The notes under the pieces were generated by a model. It was given only the letters and a program-made list of their open reading frames with translations. It had not been told where the DNA came from and made no database searches. This document shows positions 17,535 to 28,635 of a DNA stretch of 64,000 bases, one piece after another (positions within the stretch are counted from its first letter, which is position 1; each line of letters begins with the position of its first letter). The stretch is from NCBI GenBank assembly GCA_010093705.1, contig MU006105.1, positions 411,960 to 475,959 of the forward strand, read 5' to 3'. The position numbers and the translations under genes were made by a program. The stretch comes from Patellaria atrata CBS 101060 (taxonomy: Eukaryota; Ascomycota; Dothideomycetes; Patellariales; Patellariaceae).

Positions 17535-20471
17535 TCAACCACCCACAACCATTAACTCCGCGCCCACACCGGCAACATAACACACAACCCCGGCGCCAAG
17601 CACCAACCTAACAATCCTCCACGCCCTCCTTCTCCCCGCCTCTCCCTCCCCTCTGACCCCCGAAGACACCTCCTCAGTCCTCTTAACCCCCTCCCTATAA
17701 GGCGGCGGCGGCGGCAGAAAAGAATCATAATTCACGAACCCAGTCGGGGACGCGAAATTTCCAATTGGCGGGAGATGGAGAGGATATGCCGTCGTGCCGT
17801 CGATCGGGTTGAGGTATTTCTTCCTGTGCTGCACTTCACGGGCTACGTCCTGGACCTCGTCCGCCGCCTTCTCCGCTTCTCGTGCTTGCTTCTCCTTGTC
17901 GGTTTGGTTTTCGAGGTTGGGAGTTGGCTCAACAGGGGGAACCCATGATTCGGGTATGCGGAGCACGAGTTGGTGTTTCCCGGCCCAGATGATCTCGAAC
18001 GGGACGTCGGGGAGGCGTTTGATGAATACCTCCGGCTTGGCGAATTGCTGGAGCGCTTTTACTAGGTCGGTTGGTGTGGTTGGGTGGTGGGCCCTTGAGA
18101 ACTTGCGGGTGTTGCTCGTGCTGATGGCGCCGCTTTCGGGGTCGACGGTGATGCGGTAGACGTTGTAAGGATGGGATTTGGGCCTCGTGGGTTTATCTTC
18201 TATTTGAGTTGGAGCGGTAGTTGTTGGCGTGGTTGCTGATTGTACGAAAGTTTGCGTGGGTTCTGTAGGGTTGGTTGTGGAGGTTACTCCTTTCGGTTGT
18301 GGTTCAATTAATGCTCGATTCGTAGGTTCGGGCTCAGGGGCTTTGCTTGTAAATGTTGAAGCCTCCTTAATGTTTTGGTCCCGCAAATGAAGTGCCTTTA
18401 TTTTAACGAGAAACTCGTCAACCTTTTCTCTTGAGAGCGGTTCATTATCCACCTGTTCTACCATTTTACTCACGTTCTTCGTCAAATTTTCACTCATCTT
18501 CCCCAAGGAGTCTGCTTCGGTAGAGATATGCGGTGATTTCTCTCTAGATGCTAGATTCCGACTTTCAGCTCGCATCCGTTCCTCGTCCTCTCGGGTTCCT
18601 GAAAACCATTGCATATTTGGAAGTGCATAGGCCTGCGTATCAAATCGCTTCCAATTAGGATTAATGTCAGGTCTGTTCGTAACTGGACTATCATTTGAAA
18701 TTTCAGTATCTGCCGCTTTCTGCGGTTCGATCACAACGGTCTCAAGTTCCACATCCTCAGGCGGTTCCTGATGTGCCTTCTCAGATACCCTTTCAAGGGC
18801 TCCTCTTCTCTCGATCTTCTCTGATTCCGTCTCCTTCATATCTCTGGAAGTCTTCATCGATGCTCTAACATCACTGGGACGTAATAGATCGATATCATCC
18901 TCCCGTAGCTGTAGTTTTGGTCTTATATTGGTCTCTGCTTTACTACTAGCTGTAGAGTTCGTTCTGTCGAGACTAGTTTCAAGTACTGTATTCGAGTTCT
19001 CCCTGTTAATAGGAATGTTCAATCTTTGATGAACGAATTTGACAAGTGGACTCGGTTCTTTGCGGGTGGGAGGTTTGGATATCTCCTTTTCTTCGAGGGG
19101 AGCCTCGGATTTCTCCTTCTGTCTTTGCTCGTAGTCTTTATAAGCAAGCTCTTCTAACTCCTTAAACATAGACCATATAGACTGGTTACCATCGTCTTTG
19201 ACCGTGGGTACCTCAGTAGTTTCGGTCTTTGTAGAAGTTGTATAGCTTTCGTGATCTTCCATACCAGAGGAGACAGGTTCATAGTACCGCTCATTCATTT
19301 CATGAACATCCTTTATCTCGAAAGATTTATCGGAATTGGATTTTGTGTCCTTCTTTTGAGCTTGGACATCTGCCAGAGCTTCCGCTATTCCAGGAGTAAT
19401 GGAATTCGTCTGCCCTGAAGCTTGTGACGCATTGACTTTATCCGAATTCGGCTCCTCGACAAGCTGACTTGATTGTGTTTCGGATCTTTTGAGCTCATAA
19501 TAGTGATCCCTTATTTTGAAGTACCATGGTTCCAACTCTTTCTCGCACTGCCAAGTTCCTCTTTGAGTACGCTCAGCTGCTAATAACCATTTCTTCATTG
19601 CGGGTAAATCTTCAGATTCTATTATCTTTGGTGCATCTTCCATCAGGGACCTTGTGAGAGGATCTATGGTGTGTTTCGGTCTCAAAGGTTTGACGGGGAT
19701 GTCGATGGCTTCATTAGAGGTTTTCATTTCTGGTGCAGAGTCTATTTCAGGAGTGTCGGTACTCTTAATCACCATTCGGTTACTGACGGGATCGTATTCA
19801 AAACCATCAAGTCCAGATGATGAATCTTGGGTGGCACTTTGTGCCTGTCCAGTAGCCTTAACTCGAGGGTCCTCTTTTTCATTGTCACTATTCCTTCTCT
19901 CCACAGAGTCTTGATCAATCTTCTTATCCACTTCCACAGCTTTCCTCTTTCCCTCATTGAAGCTTGCCATCTGACTAATCCAACTTCCCAGTCCAAACGC
20001 CCCTAAGCCCTTCGTCTCCAACCGCTTTTCCCACTCCTCGCATTTCTTATTTAAATCATACGCCCGTTGTCTCCACAACTTTTCTCTCTTACTCAACTCA
20101 AAAGGAAAGTCCTTATCCCCATCTTCCCCTTTCGTACCCGGGACATAGGTTCCCGGCTTTATCCACCACTGGCTGGTCCTCCCACCTGGGCCGCACGCAT
20201 ACCAACCCCATCCTCGAGGTCCTCGCGGTTCTCGACGCTGTTCAAGTGCTTCTCGTAATTTAGTTTCGTCTCTACGGACGGATTTCTCGATGCGGGAGGT
20301 GAGGCGACTGAGGGGATCAATGTGACGGTTCCACCAAGAGAAGGAGCGAGCCTGGCGCCGAGGCAAGATGACAGTGAGAGAAGATCTGGGATGTAAGGTG
20401 GAAGTTCGGGAGATGCGGATGAGAGATGAGGAGACTTTGGTTCTAGCGCGAGGGAGATGGGAGACCGTCAT
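17535..20471 (-). CDS. Large hypothetical protein, probable mitochondrial targeting, C-terminal membrane segment
   Basis: Single exon, 978 residues. The first ~45 residues are rich in Arg, Ser and Leu with almost no acidic residues (RTKVSSSLIRISRTS, LPRRQARSFSWW), typical of a mitochondrial presequence. A conserved-looking Trp/Gly-rich block follows (GPRGWGWYACGPGGRTSQWW). Residues ~180-800 are low-complexity, acidic and Ser/Thr-rich. Near the C-terminus a more ordered part appears (HPYNVYRITVDPESGAIS, VFIKRLPDVPFEIIWAGKHQLVLRIP), and the last ~35 residues hold a hydrophobic stretch (IVRLVLGAGVVCYVAGVGAEL). I recognise it only as the type of protein labelled serine/threonine-rich in related fungi. 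An inner-membrane or matrix role is inferred from the presequence and the tail helix. Confidence 0.75.
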   Translation of the reverse strand: MTVSHLPRARTKVSSSLIRISRTSTLHPRSSLTVILPRRQARSFSWWNRHIDPLSRLTSRIEKSVRRDETKLREALEQRREPRGPRGWGWYACGPGGRTSQWWIKPGTYVPGTKGEDGDKDFPFELSKREKLWRQRAYDLNKKCEEWEKRLETKGLGAFGLGSWISQMASFNEGKRKAVEVDKKIDQDSVERRNSDNEKEDPRVKATGQAQSATQDSSSGLDGFEYDPVSNRMVIKSTDTPEIDSAPEMKTSNEAIDIPVKPLRPKHTIDPLTRSLMEDAPKIIESEDLPAMKKWLLAAERTQRGTWQCEKELEPWYFKIRDHYYELKRSETQSSQLVEEPNSDKVNASQASGQTNSITPGIAEALADVQAQKKDTKSNSDKSFEIKDVHEMNERYYEPVSSGMEDHESYTTSTKTETTEVPTVKDDGNQSIWSMFKELEELAYKDYEQRQKEKSEAPLEEKEISKPPTRKEPSPLVKFVHQRLNIPINRENSNTVLETSLDRTNSTASSKAETNIRPKLQLREDDIDLLRPSDVRASMKTSRDMKETESEKIERRGALERVSEKAHQEPPEDVELETVVIEPQKAADTEISNDSPVTNRPDINPNWKRFDTQAYALPNMQWFSGTREDEERMRAESRNLASREKSPHISTEADSLGKMSENLTKNVSKMVEQVDNEPLSREKVDEFLVKIKALHLRDQNIKEASTFTSKAPEPEPTNRALIEPQPKGVTSTTNPTEPTQTFVQSATTPTTTAPTQIEDKPTRPKSHPYNVYRITVDPESGAISTSNTRKFSRAHHPTTPTDLVKALQQFAKPEVFIKRLPDVPFEIIWAGKHQLVLRIPESWVPPVEPTPNLENQTDKEKQAREAEKAADEVQDVAREVQHRKKYLNPIDGTTAYPLHLPPIGNFASPTGFVNYDSFLPPPPPYREGVKRTEEVSSGVRGEGEAGRRRAWRIVRLVLGAGVVCYVAGVGAELMVVGG

Positions 20472-21301
20472 GTTACTGCAAGGTTTGGATGACTGGGTAG
20501 CTGCGATGAGATACTCAGATGGTAGATTGTCAGTCTAGCACATCTAAGACAATAATCCAGATGGTTTAAATGGTCATGCTAGATGTTGAATTGAGTGTTA
20601 GTTCTGAAGCTCTCGAAGGCGGCTGACGTGGGGCTGCTCTCATAAGTATGACACGCCTCAGATCTAGTGTGACGCAAGTGGGGGCGAGATGTGTACTTGT
20701 AGAAGCTCAGTTCGCCGTGTAGGTATGGTTATAAAGCCAGGAAGATGACTAGATGAGTGATAATACGATGTTTTAATTAAAGGAGAATATTTGAAAACGC
20801 GAAGGAGTTGAGGAGGGTAGAAAGAAGATGTTGTTGTATCACGAGAGGGGTCTGTGGGGCATACAAATGATACAACTAGAGCTACGTTTATGATCTTGTT
20901 ATCGGTCTGGCTAACCCAATCTAGCGCTTACCATACCACCAACTTTAAACTCTTACAGTAGTTTAGGTTGAACCCCGCCTTGAGTAGTATATGCACCCCA
21001 CGTACCCCGGTACTTGGCACAATAACAATGATCAAGTCACATACTCCGTACTTGTTCCACAATAATGCTCATGTTCAATAAATGTTGTCATCATTCTTCA
21101 AAACACTATTCCGCGAGTAAAATACATTTTCTTGGTCCGTTGTGGCCCTCCGTCACATCAGAAGGAACTCCTTACGCCCCTAGATAAGGGTGAAATTAGA
21201 AAGCAAGATGCGTCATTCCATCAGACGCTGGTAGTTCACAGTACAAATCGACAAGATCCCCAGGAGTTTTCTCTCGAATCGCCATTAAAAAAAATACCTT
21301 A
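20472..21301. other. Promoter of the 978-residue gene and 3' flank of the Zn2Cys6 gene
   Basis: About 830 bp, both neighbours on the minus strand. No further gene or repeat identified. Confidence 0.4.
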
Positions 21302-24300
21302 TTAGAAACTGTTGAGACCGTTTTGTAGATCGCCCTGGATCCCGAAGAAATTGAACCTGCAAGAGAACGGTTAGTTATCAAACTTAGCAAACCGAACTGA
21401 GCACGAGAACATACCAATCCTCAACATTCAGCGTGATAGGCACAACGCCACCGTCTTTACTGCTATTGCTCCACGTATCCTCACTGCTCTGGCCGGTCCC
21501 GGGCTGCTGCATTCCCCAGGATCCGGAGTTTGGATCGCCTTGTTGCATCGGATGCATGGGCATCTGCATGCTCTGCCCCTGTCCCTGCATTTGCATGTTT
21601 GGTATTTGCATCTGGACTTGTTGTTGTTGAGGTGTAACCGCCCCGATATTCTGTAGTTGTGGATCTACGAGGCTATGTTGCTGTACAGGTGAAATATGTG
21701 GGATAGATACGTTAGTGTCCGCCGGGAAAAGATCATTGGGCTGGAAATTCTGCCACAGATCCTGAGAGATATTTGGAGAGTTGCGGGTGACGAGGAATAG
21801 GTCCGGTGGAGTGCCCGGATAGGAGTATGAGGGGTTGAATGGAGTCGTTGGCCGGGTGCCAGAGCGAGAAGGTCCCATGAAGGCATCATTGTTTTGACGT
21901 GGGGCGTTAGGGGAGTTAGGGTTAAGGGTAGGCATTTGCTGCTGCTGTGCTTGTTGCTGCGCCGCGTCGCGAGATGGTGGTTGATTCGGGCTTTGAGGGC
22001 GAGAGCGCTCGTAAGATACAGTTGCTGCAGGCGGACCAGTCGCGAAGCCGCCGATATCCATATCGTCAAACTTCCTTTTGAGTTGAGTATCGTCCTTGAC
22101 TTTTGGAGCGGTAGACATCGACATGAGCTTCTTATGACGCCTGCCATGGGCTTTCTGAAGTCTCTCTTCGAGAGTTTTATTGCCGAGGATGGATTCGAAG
22201 AGGGTATGTACCATCTTAGCAACAAGCCATACCTTCGACACCTCTTTAAGAGCGTTCATACAAACCTGTAACCGTTGCTCCGTTGCAGACACTACAGATT
22301 TGTTCGAGGAACGCATCTGGTAGACGTGCATGATCAATGCCGAAAACAAGCTATAAACAATGAAGGCTGGAGTATATCGTAATTCGTCATGTGCGGAAAG
22401 GTTTTCGATGATAGAAGTAATCATCCCAGCTGCCTGATAAGCAATTGTGCGGGATGGATATGCATTCTCCTCGTTCTGACCACCCTGAGTGGCGCCAGCG
22501 GGAGGCATATGAGCCCGATGAAGCAAACATAAGGTGGTACTAATTAAGTTAGCTAGTTTTATCTAGGAAAAGAATTGGTTAGACTTACTAGTAATTGGCA
22601 TGCAGTAAAGCAGCCCAGAAATGATGATTAGGTCGCTCCCAATAGACTTCCTTCGGACAATGTTGAAGCCAGTCAGCTAGAGCCATATCTGAATGAGTGA
22701 GATCGATTGCGTTCGTACGCCTAAATTTGGATGCAACGGAGTACTGCTGCGATAAGACGAGACCCATGATCTCACAGAGCTTGACGTAGTTGATGAAGAA
22801 TTGAACGTGAACTGGGTCTTGTGGAATCTCTGCTGGACGATCAGGTTCATCTTCAACGAAATCATCTTCTGATATCATCTCGACGTCCGAGTCTTCCGGG
22901 TTGATAGCAACTGGTCGACCGAGGGCAACAGCTACGGAACGATCTCTTGAGAACAGAGTCCACCAAATTCGTTTCCACAAGCGCTTATCAGCCCGAGTTA
23001 ACTGAGAGCCCTCGACACTATTTTCTCATTAGTAGGGTCCCTTAACGCATCCTATGCAAAAGTTACCTTCTATGCATGCCGGATCCTTGAGCTACAACGA
23101 TTGCTACCCTGCTCCAGTAGAAGACATTCTTCGTTACGTCTATATATCTTCAGTAAACATGCTTTTGTCAGAATATCACGATACCATACCTTCAGGGCCT
23201 TCCCAGTACCAACCCAGCAGTATGACGGCTTGAACTATGGTCACGCGGTCATCCTCATAATTTGCATCGTAGAGAGCTTTCGCGCGCTTATAGAACGTCA
23301 TAGCTGCTGGTGTCGTTGAGCCCGTAGAATCCATAAGCTGGGGGTGTGTGCAGACACGCGATCCTGCTAATAACATGGCCTGCAACAACAACAGAGAGGG
23401 TGGGTTCTTGGGGTCTCGATATTGCCGCATGAACCTATTTCGATTGATCACCGGAACCACTGGTGCGACCCATTTGAAATATGCTTCGATCAAGTCGTCA
23501 CACAACGCTCGGGGTGGTAGCAGGAACGCCCCTCGCTGGTGCAGGATCTCAATCTCCATCTTATCCATGTCATCAACCCTAGCTTTTGCCCCTCTGATAT
23601 TATCTGGTAATGGGTAATGGACAACATCTGTATTACCATATCGATCGTAGACGAGTAGAGAAAGATTTGAAGACTCTCCTAGATAGGCGACTCGTCCTGC
23701 ATCCTTGATTGGGGCTCTCGCAAACTTTGGCTTCATAAACTGTAAATACGTTCCGTTGTGAGTGGCTTGTTGTTTGGCATAGGCTTCGGAAACACTGGTA
23801 CTAGGTGTCCCATCGGGTGAATTGTATACTGTAGTCTTCCCCTCTGTTGATAATTCTGCCCTCGTCTTCACCGCGGCGTCTGTTGTTGGCGGTGTTCGGT
23901 CATCTTGCTGGCTTTCTCCGCGTTCGCTATGATCACATCCTTCATCAGTACCCTTGCTGTTTTCCAATCTGTTTAGTATCACTCACCTATCCGTATCCTT
24001 TGATTTGGCTTGTTGCGCGGTCTTCTTCCGTTTCGGCGTAGGGATTCTACATTCGATGGAAAATGCGGAGCAATTCGTGCATGGCACACCAAGACTGGCA
24101 GCGTCGCATCGTACCTGAACACAATGTGAGCTCTAGACAATTTGGAGGTGATAGTATGCATATACGACGTACTTTTCGTGCATGACAGGTCTGTAGATGA
24201 TTGTAATAATATGGTTAGCTATGAAGGATCCATTACATCGCCGAATCTGACTTCGTTGAACCTCGGTGCCGAGGCAGGAATGGGATGTGGGAACGTTCAT

Positions 24301-24525
24301 ATCGATTAGATAGTTCTAACATACCTCGCAAGCTCTGGATGCCCGTTGTCTTATTGCAGCAAAAGAATCATTAGTACCATTTCAGCACAAAGTGCATACT
24401 GGAGATATCGCTTCATACCTTCTGAAACTGGGACCAGCAGCTTGCAATTTGCCCCCGGCAGTGGATTGCGGTGCTGAGACCTGCGGGCTTGTCGCCATGG
24501 ACATGAAGCTATTTTCTGCGGCCAT
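21302..24525 (-). CDS. Zn2Cys6 transcription factor, CTF1-beta / FarA-like
   Basis: Nine exons can be traced: 24525-24419, 24349-24325, 24190-24173, 24114-23987, 23968-23190, 23139-23067, 23017-22589, 22539-21415, 21356-21302. The finger CETCHARKVRC...PCTNC...EC is assembled from exons 2-4, two of which are only 25 and 18 nt. A Fungal_trans regulatory region follows (FKWVAPVVPVINRNRF, LLGWYWEGPE, WKRIWWTLFSRDRSVAVALG), then a Gln/Pro-rich tail (DLFLVTRNSPNISQDLW, FQPNDLFPA) and the end NVEDWFNFFG. This architecture and tail match cutinase transcription factor 1 beta and FarA/FarB, which activate fatty-acid breakdown and cutinase/lipase genes through CCGAG-type sites. Between exons 4 and 5 the frame meets a TGA inside an 18-nt segment whose splicing is uncertain (see findings). 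The start could lie upstream, as the frame is open to 24753. Confidence 0.87.
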
Positions 24526-24834
24526 GCTATCGAGGGCGAGAGGACTTGCTGGTAGTATTGGCCTATAATACCTTTTCCCACCTCTTGATTCCTCAAGAGT
24601 TACTGTTGTTTGGTGTTTGTTGGTTTGCGGTAGACTTAGTTCTAGCTCAAATGTATGGCCAAAGCTGCTTAACCCCCTCGAAAACTCCTGACTCGATATC
24701 TTCATGTTGTCCCCTCCCACATCTAGTACATTCAACATCGTCAGACTTTTCAAATTTTACAGTATAACAAGGACAAGTAAATATTGTATATAAGGGCGAG
24801 TATCTGAATTAGTAAATGAACTTTCCTTTAGAAG
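24526..24834. other. Spacer / promoter of the Zn2Cys6 gene
   Basis: About 300 bp, partly open in frame with the Zn2Cys6 start. No separate feature. Confidence 0.35.
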
Positions 24835-25457
24835 TCAGTTCTTTCGAGACTCGAATTCTTGAGCCTCGAGTTCTTGTTCCTCTAGCAGCGACTCTAGGAT
24901 TGTCTCTAGGTCAAGAAGCTCCAGGTCTGAAGACGGTCGTCCCTGGGACTCTTGATACTCGTCTTGAGGGCTTTCCGGTTGAGACGATTGCGGTTGGAAT
25001 CCTTGCGGTTGAGGGTTCTGCTCGGAAGACTCCTCTTGAGAGTAAATTGATAAGGTATACAAGGATCGAGAGTCGTACTGAAGGGCCTCTTGCTCCGTAG
25101 ACTTGATCTTTGGAGATTCTCGAGTTTCGGGTCCTTTCTCTTCAGAGCCTTTCTCTTGGGAGTCTTTCTTTTGGGGGTGTTTCTCTTGGGAGTCTTCCTC
25201 TAGAGAGTCTTTCTCTTGATTCTCTTTCTGTTGAGACTCTTTCTCTTCGTCCTCTAGTTCCTAGTTACAAGTGTCAGGAATCGGATCAGAAAATTGCGTA
25301 CTTTTCTTACTATGAGAATTTCCAGCAACGAATTAAGGTGCTTTATTTCACAAGTTGCGGCGTATACGACTTCTAAAAACCGTACTTGCTCTTTTGCAAT
25401 CTTGATCTCCAATTGAAGGATCTTTTTCTTGATCCTCTGTTCTGTGCTGATGGGCAT
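24835..25457 (-). CDS. Small Gln/Glu-rich coiled-coil orphan protein
   Basis: Two exons: 25457-25311 and 25260-24835, intron 51 bp (GTAAGA...CTAG with a CTGAC branch), phase 0, 190 residues. Exon 1 starts MPISTEQRIKKKILQLEIK and looks like an amphipathic helix with spaced leucines (coiled coil). Exon 2 begins as degenerate Q-E-K-D-S repeats encoded by a ~15-bp unit, then Gln/Pro/Ser-rich sequence, and ends with a second acidic leucine-rich helix (ELLDLETILESLLEEQELEA). I recognise no family. The frame preserved across a good intron and the helix-like ends support a real gene; the repetitive composition, which leaves the opposite strand open as well, lowers confidence. It lies ~310 bp upstream of the Zn2Cys6 start, on the same strand. 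Confidence 0.55.
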
Positions 25458-26038
25458 CTCTCTTTCAAGAAAAAGACTTGATCCCAGGATCGTCCCAGAT
25501 CGTTTCTTTCTATTGCTGGAAAGTGGATAGATATTCTTTCATCAGTTAGATAGCATCGATGTTCTAATGTGTGATCTTTCTCAATCGGACTTCAGTTGCT
25601 TGGCTCGAGATTTGCTGAAGACGAATATCTCTCGTTAACCCGCTTCCATCGATTGCACCTCGAGACAAGAGGGTAATTATGTGCTTGTAGTGGCATTAGA
25701 CATCTCAGTAAAAGCCGGACTTGTGAGTGAAGGTGAAGGATAATTGACGTTTGATTGAGCCATCAGGTGTGTAAATGTGCGCAGATGAGTTGAATTTCTC
25801 GAGTGTGGGAGCTCGTGAACCTCCTGATTCCCAAATTAGGAAGGAAGAGGACATATAGAAGCAGCAGACCCTCCCCGTTACAATACGGTAATCTTAGATA
25901 CCTTACCAAGTCTACCGTAGATAAGTCATCTCTATCAATTCTGTCTAGTGACTCGCCGTCCATCACTTGATCACTTTTGATCACCCATCTGTTCTTCTTC
26001 ACCCCTTTCTGTTCAATTGAATTTGAACCACCTCTCCA
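25458..26038. other. Spacer between orphan gene and Nudix gene
   Basis: No ORF of interest. Presumed promoter of the orphan gene and 3' region of the Nudix gene. Confidence 0.35.
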
Positions 26039-26698
26039 TCACTTCTGCTCAATCATAACCCCTGCGGATGCTTCACCCTCTTCTTCCTCTCCCTTCCTTA
26101 CTCTGAAAGCAAGCAACATAACCAACTTCTGCTCCTCCGTGGCAAATTGCAACTCTCTACCACCCACGCAACCGGCTTTCAACTCCTCTTCCGAAATCCA
26201 CAGATAATCTTGGTGCTCCCTCGGATCCAACTGCACAAACGGCGGTTCCTCGTGCATTACTATCGGCGTTGCAACCTGACCCTGCTCCACCTCGAGCTCC
26301 TCACTCGCATCAACGTCAACTGCTTCTCTCCCGGCAACCTCAACCTCAAAACTCAACTTAATCCACCTCACCTTCACCAAATCACCCGTCTCAAACTCGA
26401 CATGGGCTCCGATCTGCCTTACCACCTTGCTTCCCCTCAGCCCTGTTTCTTCCCTCAACTCCCGCATCAAAGCATGGAAGATCGTAGGGTCATCCATCTC
26501 GGCGGAGCCACCGGGATACTCCCAACGATTCCCAGCAAAGTTTTCGGCCGCCGCACGCTGGACGATGAGGAGACGATCGGCATGAAAGACCAATGCCCCG
26601 GTTACGACGCGGTGGTATTGGGCGTTTCGAGCAAGGAAGAGGGAAGGGGAAATGGAGAGATGGTCGAGTGGGCACGGGAATCGCTTCATATTCTTCAT
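26039..26698 (-). CDS. Nudix hydrolase-like protein
   Basis: Single exon, 219 residues from ATG 26698 (a second ATG lies three codons in). The Nudix fold is clear: HRVVTGALVFHADRLLIVQR, NRWEYPGGSAEMDD, then MRELREETGL. Nudix enzymes cleave nucleoside diphosphates linked to another group. Aligned to the consensus Gx5Ex7REUxEExGU, the REUxEExGU half is intact and can bind metal, but the first Gly reads Ser and the following Glu reads Pro. The substrate cannot be told. The protein continues to DYLWISEEELKAG, a usual C-terminal Nudix block. No targeting signal is evident. Confidence 0.82.
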   Translation of the reverse strand: MKNMKRFPCPLDHLSISPSLFLARNAQYHRVVTGALVFHADRLLIVQRAAAENFAGNRWEYPGGSAEMDDPTIFHALMRELREETGLRGSKVVRQIGAHVEFETGDLVKVRWIKLSFEVEVAGREAVDVDASEELEVEQGQVATPIVMHEEPPFVQLDPREHQDYLWISEEELKAGCVGGRELQFATEEQKLVMLLAFRVRKGEEEEGEASAGVMIEQK

Positions 26699-27766
26699 GA
26701 GGAATTCGCTTGGACTGGCTTGTTATTTGCTTTGGTCTTAGGTTATGACGGTTTCTGTATATATCTGGTGATCCGTATTCTTGGCTAGGTACTTGATAAT
26801 ATGAAGAGGTAAAGGGGAGGAGATTTCTCAGAGACCAGTGAATATGTAGCTCAGAGACGATTTTGAGAGTTAGATTTTGTGGTTCTTCGTTCTCCTACCT
26901 CAGTTAAAGGGAAAGCTGTATTATATGTGTGTGATAGTTGCTGCCTAGTGAGGAAAAGCTATATTTGAGGCAACAACATACGGATGCCCACCTTAATAGT
27001 ATCGAATAAAGACTAAAAGTTTGACGTGCTTATACGAGAAACACATTCAATACTCTGTTTACCTGTGTACGTCGATCCATAGAAGTGAAAAGACATGAAG
27101 AGCCTACAAACTACTTAAACTAGTGAGACAACGTATTAATAACGACAATCTTATCATTCACAGTGGCTTCATTAGTCGAGCCGAGTCTTGTAAGACTACA
27201 ATGGTCTCTTTATAATCACTCAGAATACTGTAGTAGAAGAGGACGCGGGTATAGTGTAGCAGTGGAGTTGAAGTTGCTGAAGGGCCTTTACCTTCTACTC
27301 TTAATCCTCACAATCCTCTATGTGAGTAATGTGATTCATAATGGTAAGTAACACAATCATGAGCGTGCAAGGGTGGAATATTCTCAGTAGTTTTTGTGGA
27401 GAGTTTCCTTGGGTTCTTTGGACGAAAGCCCCTTGCTCCCCAGCCACACACATTTTAGCTGGATATACTCCGTAGGTACCTCCTCTTACTACCTTCCAGA
27501 TATCTTAGATATATCCGAGTATCTGCAGAAAAGATATGAACTTAGGTTAGATTGTACTGTACGACGTGTAAGATACTGATAGGTAACAAATGACTGTCGG
27601 GTAACACGTTCTGTAACAAGAAACTAAGCGACCCCACGCACTACGTTCTACCGTACTGACGGCACTACACTTTCATGCAGACGTAGGGCCTCGTTTCCCC
27701 TCTTATGAAATCATTCGCCATCTCTTCGATCTACTATAAAACTTCTACTCTCCCTATGCTAGCACA
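26699..27766. other. Spacer between Nudix gene and RpiB locus
   Basis: About 1.07 kb, AT-rich, only shadow ORFs. No tRNA, repeat or transposon recognised. Confidence 0.4.
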
Positions 27767-28069
27767 ATGTCTTCCTCAAGCCCCCAACCGTCCAAAAAGC
27801 GCATCCAAATCACTACCAACACTGCAGTCGACTCCTCGACCTTCTACGAACGCGTCCACAACCAATCCACCGGCGAAGTCAAGGTTGTCGACCAAAAGAG
27901 CCCCTCCTTCAACACAAAATCCGTTACCCTAAGCACAAATCCATATACACTCGAGACTAAAGGGACACCCGAAAGCACAAAGACTAAAAAAGGAGCCGCT
28001 ACCTCCATCTCTGCTTCCGAAGTCTCTATACACAAGGACCCTACCGAATACGACGTAAGCCAGCTGTAG
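27767..28069 (+). CDS. Small ORF immediately upstream of RpiB (possible 5' exon of it)
   Basis: 100 codons, Ser/Thr/Lys-rich, starting [18 protein letters not shown], with a central part ([20 protein letters not shown]) that looks non-random. No family recognised. Its stop is only 44 bp before the RpiB start codon, too close for two ordinary fungal genes. A GTAAGC at the codon after EYD (28053 region) and an AAG ahead of 28099 would remove 44 bp and join this frame to RpiB without a shift, giving one protein of about 275 residues. The candidate intron lacks a good branch site, so both models stay open. Confidence 0.55.
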   Translation: MSSSSPQPSKKRIQITTNTAVDSSTFYERVHNQSTGEVKVVDQKSPSFNTKSVTLSTNPYTLETKGTPESTKTKKGAATSISASEVSIHKDPTEYDVSQL

Positions 28070-28113
28070 AGCCCCTTACTCGAGGAGAAAGAAAGAAGAT
28101 ATTTATCTATCCC

Positions 28114-28635
28114 ATGTCGGAACCTAAGCCCCTAAGAGTAGCTATCGGTTGCGACGATGCCGGCTACTCCTATAAGAGCGCTATTATAAAAGACCTGAAG
28201 GAATCTGCCCTCGTCTCAGATGTAATGGATATCGGCGTTGCCTCCAACTCGGACAAAACCGCCTATCCGCACATCGCCGTGGACACCGCACAGCTCGTCG
28301 CATCCGGCAAAGCAGACCGCGCCATTCTTATCTGCGGAACTGGATTAGGCGTCGCAATATCCGCAAATAAGGTGCCGGGGATCAGGGCAGTGACCGCACA
28401 TGATAGTTTCAGTGTCGAGAGAGCGGTGCTAAGTAATGATGCGCAGGTGCTGTGCATGGGGGAGAGGGTCATAGGTATTGAGTTGGCTAGGAGGTTGGCT
28501 AAGGAGTATTTGGGGTATCGGTTTGATGAGGGTAGTGCGAGTAAGAAGAAGGTGGATGCTATTATGGAGCATGAAAGGACGCTAGCAAGTAAGGCAAATG
28601 AGAACGGAGAGAATGGAACGAATGGGAAAGCATAA
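28114..28635 (+). CDS. RpiB/LacAB-family sugar-phosphate isomerase
   Basis: 173 residues. The N-terminal block [80 protein letters not shown] and the end [15 protein letters not shown] are the family's standard segments, including the catalytic Cys in ICGTGLG and the Asp/His region of TAHDSFS. RpiB interconverts ribose-5-phosphate and ribulose-5-phosphate; some fungal members act on erythrulose phosphates. Most of the pathway in fungi uses the unrelated RpiA fold, so this enzyme is likely accessory. The C-terminal tail is Asn/Gly-rich. Its upstream neighbour may be part of the same gene. Confidence 0.9.
   Translation: MSEPKPLRVAIGCDDAGYSYKSAIIKDLKESALVSDVMDIGVASNSDKTAYPHIAVDTAQLVASGKADRAILICGTGLGVAISANKVPGIRAVTAHDSFSVERAVLSNDAQVLCMGERVIGIELARRLAKEYLGYRFDEGSASKKKVDAIMEHERTLASKANENGENGTNGKA

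Noticed and set aside
26147-26788. 213-codon plus-strand ORF over the Nudix gene
   Set aside because: Antisense to a gene with a clear Nudix fold; no domain of its own.
27235-27290. Possible tRNA A-box (GGGTATAGTGTAGCAGTGG)
   Set aside because: No B-box or cloverleaf could be paired downstream.
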